A stretch of 12,577 nt of DNA. Source: Minisyncoccota bacterium (GTDB taxonomy: Bacteria; Patescibacteriota; Minisyncoccia; UBA6257; 1-14-0-10-40-38). The DNA is taken from positions 1 through 12,577 of the forward strand of contig JAGVPS010000102.1 in the NCBI GenBank assembly GCA_020052135.1, written 5' to 3'. A model generated the notes under the pieces. The model was not told the DNA's origin. It saw only the letters and a list, made by a program, of their open reading frames with translations, and ran no database searches. Position 1 is the stretch's first letter. Each line of letters starts with the position of its first letter. Position numbers and translations under genes: made by a program. This document shows positions 6,964 to 12,167 of this stretch, piece by piece.

Positions 6964-7020
6964 TACAACCTGCGCCTTCTCGCAACTTTGGGCTAAAGGC
7001 GTGAGAGGGCACAGGTTGTA
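6964..7020 (+). repeat. Hairpin H2: long structured hairpin, inverted relative of H1
   Basis: TACAACCTG (6964-6972) pairs with CAGGTTGTA (7012-7020). After one C/A mismatch, GCCTTCTCGC (6974-6983) pairs with GTGAGAGGGC (7001-7010) through ten pairs, two of them G-U on the plus strand. A 2x2 internal loop AA/GC follows, then CTTT/AAAG (6986-6989 with 6995-6998) and a 5-nt loop GGGCT. The upper part has the same layout as H1 read on the other strand, while the lower stem is quite different. It lies just upstream of the flavin reductase gene and overlaps its possible -35. Confidence 0.7.
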
Positions 7021-7044
7021 GAGATGACATTCGTAATTTAAAAT
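7016..7044 (+). promoter_or_regulatory. Possible promoter of the flavin reductase gene
   Basis: TTGTAG (7016-7021) and TAAAAT (7039-7044) are 17 bp apart and end 6 nt before the ATG at 7051, again suggesting a leaderless transcript. The -35 matches only three consensus positions and lies in the 3' arm of hairpin H2, so hairpin extrusion or binding there could affect use of the promoter. This is a weak prediction. Confidence 0.25.
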
Positions 7045-7050
7045 AGTGCA

Positions 7051-7731
7051 ATGAATGTTTTACTTACTGATCGAAAAACCATTGCCGAGGGCACGACAGA
7101 AATAACACTTGATTTACGGGGGCAAGAATTTAACTTCAAAGCTGGTCAATACGTAAATATCTGTCTTCCGTCACTCGAACATCCTGACTCGAAAGGAAAT
7201 TGCCGCGAGTTTTCCATTGCTTCTTCTCCGAGGGAAGCAGGGATTATACGCATTGCGTTTAGAAACTCAGAAAGCGGTTTTAAACGAACACTCCTCGGTA
7301 TGCCGCTCGGAAGAGAGGTCGAGCTTGATGGGCCATTTGGGCTTTTCACTATTCCTAAAAGGCAGATCGCGCCCATGGTTTTTGTTGCCGGAGGGATTGG
7401 AATAACGCCCTTTATGAGTATGGCGAAAACCGCGACAGAGGATAAAAATTCTCTTAAGATCATATTGATAACGAGCAATCACAGCATTGAGCGAACTGCG
7501 TATCGAGAAGCGCTCCATAAACTCGAAAAAGAAAATCAAAACTTTACACTCAAGGAAAATTTAGGACATCTCACGCGCGAGTTTATACAAGAAACTATGA
7601 CCGAGGTACCGGAAGCGGTCTACTACCTCGCCGGTCCGCCGAAGATGGTGTATGACATCCGTCAGGCGTTGAAAACTGCAGGCGTTGACGATGACGACAT
7701 CCTTGCGGAGGAATTTGTGGGGTATGAATAA
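7051..7731 (+). CDS. FNR-family flavin/NAD(P)H oxidoreductase
   Basis: 226 aa, a single-chain member of the ferredoxin-NADP reductase superfamily, which passes electrons between NAD(P)H, a bound flavin and a carrier. The N-terminal beta barrel (about 1-100) contains AGQYVNI (31-37) and the flavin-binding REFSIASSP (52-60). Pro-Phe-Gly of DGPFGLF (93-99) marks the domain end. The NAD(P)-binding domain has FVAGGIGITPFMSM (111-124), and YYLAGPPKMV (191-200) fits the cofactor region near the C-terminus. No 2Fe-2S cysteine cluster is present, so an external partner (ferredoxin, flavodoxin or another acceptor) is needed; which one cannot be told. There is no SD before the ATG. It stands alone between two hairpin-bearing spacers. 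Confidence 0.85.
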   Translation: MNVLLTDRKTIAEGTTEITLDLRGQEFNFKAGQYVNICLPSLEHPDSKGNCREFSIASSPREAGIIRIAFRNSESGFKRTLLGMPLGREVELDGPFGLFTIPKRQIAPMVFVAGGIGITPFMSMAKTATEDKNSLKIILITSNHSIERTAYREALHKLEKENQNFTLKENLGHLTREFIQETMTEVPEAVYYLAGPPKMVYDIRQALKTAGVDDDDILAEEFVGYE

Positions 7732-7764
7732 TTAGCCACTGGCCACTAGTGATTAGCGACTAAT
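7731..7764. repeat. Word-repeat spacer after the flavin reductase
   Basis: A stretch made of recurring words begins at the stop codon: ATTAGC at 7731-7736 and 7752-7757, CCACT at 7736-7740 (as GCCACT) and 7743-7747, the palindrome CACTAGTG (7744-7751), and CTAAT at 7760-7764, which inverts the opening ATTAG. I see no coding or promoter signal in it. Confidence 0.4.
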
Positions 7765-7775
7765 ACTATCTATAA

Positions 7776-7811
7776 CAACATCCTTAAAAACTGGAGTTTT
7801 TAAGGATGTTG
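7776..7811. terminator. 15-bp perfect hairpin after the flavin reductase
   Basis: CAACATCCTTAAAAA (7776-7790) pairs perfectly with TTTTTAAGGATGTTG (7797-7811) around the 6-nt loop CTGGAG, 44 nt after the stop codon. The stem is AT-rich near the loop and no T run follows it, so it is not a canonical intrinsic terminator. It may instead protect mRNA 3' ends or act as a terminator in a lineage with relaxed U-tract needs. Confidence 0.5.
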
Positions 7812-7851
7812 AAAAGTGGGTTAACTATGCCCCCATCTCCCTATTTTTCTA

Positions 7852-7899
7852 TGCTATTATTTTGAATAGATTACCCAGAACAAATTTCCTAGTAGGAGG
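7852..7899 (+). promoter_or_regulatory. Extended -10 and strong SD of the 71-aa gene
   Basis: TGcTATTAT (7852-7860) is an extended -10 with no clear -35; the start would be near 7867, giving a leader of about 40 nt. AGGAGG at 7894-7899 lies 8 nt before the ATG at 7908 and is the best Shine-Dalgarno sequence ahead of any gene in the window, where most genes have none. Confidence 0.5.
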
Positions 7900-7907
7900 A
7901 ATAGAAA

Positions 7908-8123
7908 ATGTGCTGGAGAGATAATGTTCCGATGAGTCACGCTTGTACGGTATGTGGAAAGACCTACTATGGTGCCCTAGGGCATATTGGGTGCTCCGGG
8001 GCGCGTGCGAAGGGTGTATCTCCCCCTGTAAGCATGTCTGAAGAGCATCGAAGGGAGCTCGCTAGACATCTCGTTCCAGGAATTCAACTGGGCCCTCACG
8101 AGCCGGGATCGCCGGCAGACTAA
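7908..8123 (+). CDS. 71-aa Cys-rich small protein, unknown
   Basis: I do not recognise this protein. It starts MCWRDNVPMSHACTVCGKTY and has Cys at 2, 13, 16 and 29 with His at 11 and 26, so CxxC plus a later H/C could hold one zinc ion (zinc-ribbon or knuckle-like). A Gly/Ala stretch follows, then a short charged helix (SEEHRRELARHL, about 43-54) and a Pro/Gly-rich end. It is supported by its own promoter element, a near-perfect SD at correct spacing, and a good intrinsic terminator 46 nt downstream, which together make a self-contained transcription unit. Against it: it is short, there is no visible homologue, and a 75-aa frame exists on the other strand without such signals. A peptide with regulatory or nucleic-acid-binding function is possible but is a guess. 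Confidence 0.6.
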   Translation: MCWRDNVPMSHACTVCGKTYYGALGHIGCSGARAKGVSPPVSMSEEHRRELARHLVPGIQLGPHEPGSPAD

Positions 8124-8168
8124 TGTGAAGGTCTTCATCAAGAGCAGAAATACCGCTCTCATTAGCTT

Positions 8169-8198
8169 GCCGTCCATATCGCGTGGGCGGCCTTTTTT
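8169..8198 (+). terminator. Intrinsic terminator of the 71-aa gene
   Basis: GCCGTCC (8169-8175) pairs with GGGCGGC (8185-8191) in 7 pairs with one G-U, around a 9-nt loop, followed by C and six T (8193-8198). It is the most canonical terminator in the window. A weaker AGAGC/GCTCT stem lies just upstream. The T run runs straight into the possible gatB -35. Confidence 0.8.
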
Positions 8199-8226
8199 AT
8201 ACATATAGATATAGATTTGCTATGAT
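8198..8226 (+). promoter_or_regulatory. Probable gatB promoter (extended -10)
   Basis: TATACA (8198-8203, four consensus positions) and TATGAT (8221-8226) are 17 bp apart, and TG at 8218-8219 completes an extended -10 (TGcTATGAT). The start would be near 8233, about 13 nt before the gatB ATG, too short a leader for a normal SD; none is seen. Confidence 0.5.
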
Positions 8227-8245
8227 TAGAAAGTAAATTTTCGCT

Positions 8246-9760
8246 ATGAAATACATACCCACTATAGGACTAGAGATTCACGCAGAGCTTAAGACGCAGA
8301 CCAAGATGTTCTGCGATTGCAAGAATGATCCAGAAGAGCGAAGACCTAATATAAACGTCTGCCCGGTGTGTTTGGCGCACCCTGGCACGCTTCCGGTTGC
8401 AAACCGTGCAGCGATTGAGCATGTGCTCCTTGTGGGCATGGCATTAAAAGGGGATATCCCTGCCTCGTCAAAGTTTGACCGGAAAAACTATTTCTACCCC
8501 GACCTCCCCAAGGGTTACCAAATTTCCCAATATGACGTACCACTCGTCTTTGGAGGTATGTTGAAGGGTGTGCGACTCACGAGAGTGCATTTGGAGGAAG
8601 ACACGGGCAGACTATCACATAGCGCAGATCGCATAGCGCAAAGCGAAAAAACGTCTAACGATTCTCGGTTGGCGCGCTCAAATCCCAATTACCAATTACC
8701 AATTACCAGTTACTCTCTTGTTGATTTTAACCGTGCAGGCGTGCCCTTGATGGAACTTGTAACCGAGCCGGATATTAAAGATGCAGACCAGGCAGTCGCA
8801 TTTGCGAAAGAACTCCAGCTTATCTTGCGCTACTTAGGAGTTTCCGATGCGGATATGGAAAAAGGTCAGATGCGGGTTGAGGCGAATGTGAGTCTCGGTA
8901 CCATAGTTGACGGATTGCTGAAGTTGGGTACAAAGGTAGAAGTTAAAAACATCGCTTCATTTAAAGCGGTGCATGACACGATTGAATATGAACTTAAACG
9001 CCAAGCAGAAGTTTTGGAAAGTGGCGAAAAAGTAAAACAAGAAACGCGGGGGTGGGATGATGTGAAGCGCGCGACAGTATCCCAGCGTTCCAAAGAAGAC
9101 GCGCATGATTATCGCTATTTCCCGGAGCCAGATATTCCGCCACTTGATATGAATAAGTTCGATCTTGCGGCGATTAAGTTGCTTCTGCCAGAGCTACCCC
9201 AGGAAAAGCGGGTGCGTTTTGTAAAAGAATATGGACTTTCTGACGCACAAATCGAGACGTTGGTTCAAGACAGAGATATGGCGGCATTTTTTGAGAACTC
9301 AATTTCAGAACTCGAAACCGAGGATACGGAAAATCTGGCCCGAGAAACGCAACTCATTATTAATTATTTATCGTCTGATATTCGCGGAGCGCTTGCTGAA
9401 TGGGGGATTGGTTTTGGCGGTATAAAGCTCACCCCAGAAAACTTTGCCGATCTGATCGAGCTTATTTCACACGAAAAGATTACGAGCCGTACGGCAAAGG
9501 ACCTTTTAAACGAAATGATACAGAACGGCGGAGATCCCAACACGCTCCTTAAAGAAAAAGGACTTGAACAAGTTTCGGACGAAGGCGCCCTTATGACCGT
9601 GGTAGATAAAGTAATTGTTGCGAACCCTAAACCGGTTTCCGACTACAAAGCAGGAAAAATGAATGCGCTTCAATTTCTTGTCGGTATGGCGATGAAGGAA
9701 CTGAAAGGCACAGGACATCCAAAAACATTATCAGAGCTTTTTATCTCAAAATTGAAATAA
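8246..9760 (+). CDS. gatB: Asp-tRNA(Asn)/Glu-tRNA(Gln) amidotransferase subunit B
   Basis: GatB phosphorylates the Glu (or Asp) on mischarged tRNA and, using ammonia from GatA, makes Gln-tRNA(Gln) or Asn-tRNA(Asn) in the GatCAB complex. 504 aa. The cradle domain has GLEIHAELKTQTKMF (8-22), Cys at 23, 25, 39 and 42 (NVCPVCLAHPGTLP) in the zinc-site pattern, KNYFYPDLPKGYQISQYD (80-97), HLEEDTGR (115-122), SLVDFNRAGVPLMEL (157-171), EANVSL (212-217), EVKNIASFKAV (232-242) and DYRYFPEPDIPPL (288-300). Helical and YqeY-like C-terminal domains follow (about 320-504), ending in the usual GxGHP/KxLSELF. Between HLEEDTGR and SLVDFNRAG, where known GatBs have about 5-10 residues, this one has about 34, encoded by repetitive DNA. 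gatA and gatC are not adjacent. There is no SD. Confidence 0.95.
   Translation: MKYIPTIGLEIHAELKTQTKMFCDCKNDPEERRPNINVCPVCLAHPGTLPVANRAAIEHVLLVGMALKGDIPASSKFDRKNYFYPDLPKGYQISQYDVPLVFGGMLKGVRLTRVHLEEDTGRLSHSADRIAQSEKTSNDSRLARSNPNYQLPITSYSLVDFNRAGVPLMELVTEPDIKDADQAVAFAKELQLILRYLGVSDADMEKGQMRVEANVSLGTIVDGLLKLGTKVEVKNIASFKAVHDTIEYELKRQAEVLESGEKVKQETRGWDDVKRATVSQRSKEDAHDYRYFPEPDIPPLDMNKFDLAAIKLLLPELPQEKRVRFVKEYGLSDAQIETLVQDRDMAAFFENSISELETEDTENLARETQLIINYLSSDIRGALAEWGIGFGGIKLTPENFADLIELISHEKITSRTAKDLLNEMIQNGGDPNTLLKEKGLEQVSDEGALMTVVDKVIVANPKPVSDYKAGKMNALQFLVGMAMKELKGTGHPKTLSELFISKLK
8618..8713 (+). repeat. Repeat-derived in-frame insertion in gatB
   Basis: Inside gatB, CATAGCGCA occurs at 8618-8626 and 8632-8640. 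Further on, the heptamer CAATTAC is repeated three times in tandem (8686-8706), followed by a one-mismatch copy CAGTTAC (8707-8713). Seven is not a multiple of three, so successive copies are read in different frames and give NYQLPITSY. The insert codes for roughly residues 126-156 and keeps the frame. Its look matches the word-repeat spacers between genes here rather than protein-coding DNA. Confidence 0.75.
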
Positions 9761-9806
9761 GTAAAAACTTCGAGTCCGCAGAAGGGTAACCATCTCCTCG
9801 CACCTC

Positions 9807-9842
9807 TACTATACTATCTGACGATCGTCAGATAGTATAGTA
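9807..9842. repeat. 36-bp perfect palindrome PAL1 between gatB and the Nudix gene
   Basis: Arm TACTATACTATCTGACGA (9807-9824) is followed directly by its exact reverse complement (9825-9842). As RNA it would be a 16-bp hairpin with a GAUC loop. It abuts the Nudix stop codon and lies 46 nt after the gatB stop, so it may end both convergent transcripts. No T run follows on the minus strand. The central 12 bp TGACGATCGTCA are shared with PAL2. The 46-nt stretch before it (9761-9806) shows nothing else. Confidence 0.9.
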
Positions 9843-10298
9843 TTATAATTCAACAATGGTGTGGTGTAAGATTTCATTCATATTTTTAAAAAACACCTCT
9901 CCCACAACATTTTTTCCGGCAAGAAGCATGGGTAACCATAATTTATCATCGGGCCACATGTTCTCATAAGGAATTTCATGGAGCGCGAACCACTGCGGTT
10001 TCATCTCTTCACTCTCTATAGCACCTCCGTGCCAGAGGGCGCTAAAGATATGCACCTCAAGGGCTTCAGGGTTGCCCTCAAAACGGAAGGTGATTTTGCC
10101 TCGTGGGTTGAGACTCGTGAGTAAGATGCCTGCTTCTTCCCGTATTTCACGGAGCGCGGCTTCTTCAATTGATTCGCCTTCCTGAACTTTACCGCCAAAT
10201 CCGTTCCATCTACCCGTCCCAAATCCTCGCTTTTTCATACCCAATAGTATTCTCTCGGTATTATGGAGAATGGCAAGGGTAAGGACTTTTTTAGACAT
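9843..10298 (-). CDS. Nudix hydrolase, MTH1 (8-oxo-dGTPase)-like
   Basis: Probably hydrolyses oxidised purine nucleoside triphosphates (8-oxo-dGTP, 2-OH-dATP) to monophosphates, keeping them out of DNA. 151 aa. The Nudix box occupies 36-58: G36, E42, R50-E51, E54-E55, G57. The match to animal MTH1/NUDT1 is unusually close by memory: LLGMKKRGFG, then GRWNGFGGKVQEGE (29-42), EVHIFSA, SEEMKPQWFAL, and MWPDDKLW (114-121). The residues that set MTH1 base recognition in human (Asn33, Trp117, Asp119, Asp120) have counterparts N32, W115, D117 and D118. It is co-directional with thrS, convergent with gatB, and bounded by PAL1 and PAL2. There is no SD before the ATG at 10298. dATP/dGTP specificity is inference. 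Confidence 0.9.
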   Translation of the reverse strand: MSKKVLTLAILHNTERILLGMKKRGFGTGRWNGFGGKVQEGESIEEAALREIREEAGILLTSLNPRGKITFRFEGNPEALEVHIFSALWHGGAIESEEMKPQWFALHEIPYENMWPDDKLWLPMLLAGKNVVGEVFFKNMNEILHHTIVEL

Positions 10299-10307
10299 AT
10301 ATTAATA

Positions 10308-10343
10308 CTTATCATTTCTTGACGATCGTCAAGAAATGATAAG
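10308..10343. repeat. 36-bp perfect palindrome PAL2 between thrS and the Nudix gene
   Basis: Arm CTTATCATTTCTTGACGA (10308-10325) is followed directly by its exact reverse complement (10326-10343). It has the same length and the same 12-bp core TGACGATCGTCA as PAL1, but the outer 12 bp of each arm differ while staying fully paired. It sits 2 nt beyond the thrS stop and 9 nt upstream of the Nudix ATG (minus strand), in a spacer only 47 nt long. No U-tract follows it in the minus direction. Confidence 0.9.
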
Positions 10344-10345
10344 AT

Positions 10346-12082
10346 TTATTTTCTTTCACGTATTTCTCTAATGAGACGTTCTATCAGTTGTTGCAAGGGC
10401 ATCGCTTTCAGATCTCCTTCTTTGTAGTGGCGCACCGAAACTTCTCTTGATTGCATTTCGCGTTCGCCAACGACGAGCACATAGGGAATTTTATCGAGCT
10501 CTGCTTTTCTGATGCGTTTGCCGAGACTTTCATCTGATGGCGCGAGTTCTGCGCGAATATCATTTTCTTTAAGTTCGTTTATTACTTTTGAGGCATAGTC
10601 TTGAAACTTGTCGCTTATGGCCAATACGCGTACTTGGACAGGGGAAAGCCACACGGGGAAGGCGCCGGCGTAGTGTTCGATAATGATGGCGAGAAACCGC
10701 TCAATTGAGCCCATAATTGCGGCGTGTATCATGAAAATCCGTTCGGGCTTTCCTTCTTCGCTTACGCAGGTAAGGTCAAAACTATGTGGCATGCTTACAT
10801 CAAACTGGATTGTTGCCACTTGCCAACTACGACCCAAAGAATCAGTTGCCATAAAGTCAAGCTTAGGGGCATAGAATGCTGCTTCTCCGGGAGCTTCAAA
10901 ATATTCGGTATTATTCTCACTCGCAATTTCTTTAAGAATTTTCTCTGCTTCCGCCCAATGGTCTAGGTTTCCTAGATATTTTTCTGGATGTTTCGGATCT
11001 CTCAACGAGAGGCGAAGTTTCAGCTTCAATCCAAATGTTCCATAAAAGATATGTACGATTTCCCAGATTTTTTGCAGTTCTTCTTTAGCTTGTGAAAGTC
11101 GGCAAAATACATGAGCGTCGTCTTGCGTGAAGCTTCGAAGCCGTGAGAGTCCGGCAAGCTCACCACTTTGTTCGTCTCGATAACATTTAGTTGTTGAGGC
11201 ATACCGTTGAGGCAATTCGCGGTAACTCCACAATTTCCGTGCATATATTCGTGTGTGGTGTGGGCAGTTCATCGGTTTCATTACAAAGGTATGCCCTTCG
11301 CGTGTCTTAATTTGAAAAAGTTCGTCTTTGAATTTTTCCCAATGCCCGCTTGTTTCGTAAAGCTCTTTTTTAGTGATGTGAGGAATATCTACGCGCTCAT
11401 ATCCGCGAGCTCTTCGTAGCTCCCAGACAAATGAATCGAGTATATCTCGAAGCATCGTACCCTTAGGTGTCCATAGGGGAAGTCCTGCGCCGACAAGTGG
11501 CGAGAAAGTGAAAAGATCAAGTTGAGGACCCAATATTTTATGATCTCGTTTTTTTGCTTCTTCGAGCATGGCGAGGTGTGCGTCAAGCTCTTCTTTAGTC
11601 GCGAACGCGAGACCATAGATGCGTGTCAGCTGGGCATTTTTTTCATCCCCGCGCCAATAAGCTCCGGCAAGATGAGTGAGTCTGAACGCATAAGGATTTA
11701 TTTCCGAGGTATTCTCTACGTGTCCGCCGCGACAGAGGTCTTCAAAGAGATCTCCAGTTGCGTAGACGGTCAGTTTTTTTTCGTCCGCGGAGAATTCTTT
11801 AATAAGGTCAAGTTTGAAGGGTTGTTCGGCAAATTGTTTTTTTGCTACCACCGGAGTCATTTCTCGTCCGGAGAAGGGGAGATGCTGTTCAATATATCCG
11901 CGCATAAGCTTTTCGAGTTCAGGGAGAATTTCGTCGCTCGGCGCTTCGGTGAATCGAAAATCGTAATAGAATCCATTTTCAATGACGGGTCCTATGCCGA
12001 GTTTTGTGTCGGGGAATTTCTCAAGCACCGCGGCGGCCAAGAGGTGCGCGAGCGAGTGGCGAATGGCAGAAATATCTTTCAT
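10346..12082 (-). CDS. thrS: Threonyl-tRNA synthetase without TGS domain
   Basis: Class II enzyme that charges tRNA(Thr) and edits Ser-tRNA(Thr). 578 aa against about 640 for the common form: it starts at RHSLAHLLAAAV (8-19), so the N-terminal TGS domain is absent, and the upstream DNA is an AT spacer with no room for it. The editing domain retains H9-x3-H13 and CRGGHVENTSEI (117-128). The catalytic core has motif 2 around YRDEQSG (301-307) and RSFTQDDAHVF (316-326), and motif 3 in MGSIERFLAIIIEH (457-470). Zinc ligands by position are C273 (MNCPHH), H324 and H453. After H453 the usual HRA reads HAA (Arg to Ala). The anticodon-binding domain is about 480-578 (PVQVRVLAIS...GKRIRKAELDKIPYVLVVGE). 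PAL2 follows its stop. Confidence 0.95.
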   Translation of the reverse strand: MKDISAIRHSLAHLLAAAVLEKFPDTKLGIGPVIENGFYYDFRFTEAPSDEILPELEKLMRGYIEQHLPFSGREMTPVVAKKQFAEQPFKLDLIKEFSADEKKLTVYATGDLFEDLCRGGHVENTSEINPYAFRLTHLAGAYWRGDEKNAQLTRIYGLAFATKEELDAHLAMLEEAKKRDHKILGPQLDLFTFSPLVGAGLPLWTPKGTMLRDILDSFVWELRRARGYERVDIPHITKKELYETSGHWEKFKDELFQIKTREGHTFVMKPMNCPHHTRIYARKLWSYRELPQRYASTTKCYRDEQSGELAGLSRLRSFTQDDAHVFCRLSQAKEELQKIWEIVHIFYGTFGLKLKLRLSLRDPKHPEKYLGNLDHWAEAEKILKEIASENNTEYFEAPGEAAFYAPKLDFMATDSLGRSWQVATIQFDVSMPHSFDLTCVSEEGKPERIFMIHAAIMGSIERFLAIIIEHYAGAFPVWLSPVQVRVLAISDKFQDYASKVINELKENDIRAELAPSDESLGKRIRKAELDKIPYVLVVGEREMQSREVSVRHYKEGDLKAMPLQQLIERLIREIRERK

Positions 12083-12088
12083 AATTAT

Positions 12089-12148
12089 TCTAATTATCTC
12101 TAATTAATCTAATTATTCTAACCTGTTTAGGTTAATTAGTATAATTAG
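12089..12148. repeat. TAATTA-type tandem and inverted repeats between dnaE and thrS
   Basis: TCTAATTA occurs at 12089-12096, 12099-12106 and 12108-12115, roughly every 10 bases. TAACCT-gttt-AGGTTA (12119-12134) is a 6-bp hairpin, and the words then recur inverted (TTAATTAG 12133-12140, TAATTAG 12142-12148). AGGTTAAT appears again at 12155-12162. The 85-nt spacer carries no clear promoter or terminator for thrS. Confidence 0.55.
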
Positions 12149-12167
12149 GCACTTAGGTTAATTTTTT

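Noticed and set aside
6882..7020. H1/H2 as integron attC sites or a known ribozyme
   Set aside because: No paired RYYYAAC/GTTRRRY core boxes bounding the stems, no integrase, and none of the conserved cores I know (hammerhead, twister, hatchet) are present.
10320..10325. TTGACG in the core of PAL2 as a -35 box for the Nudix gene
   Set aside because: The nearest -10-like sequence is 19 bp away and ends 3 nt before the ATG, so transcription would begin inside the gene. The motif follows from the palindrome itself.
9807..10343. PAL1 and PAL2 as CRISPR repeats
   Set aside because: Only two copies, a whole gene between them, and only the 12-bp core is shared.
11522..12103. 193-aa open frame on the plus strand opposite thrS
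   Set aside because: It is antisense to the conserved ThrRS editing domain and has no promoter or SD.
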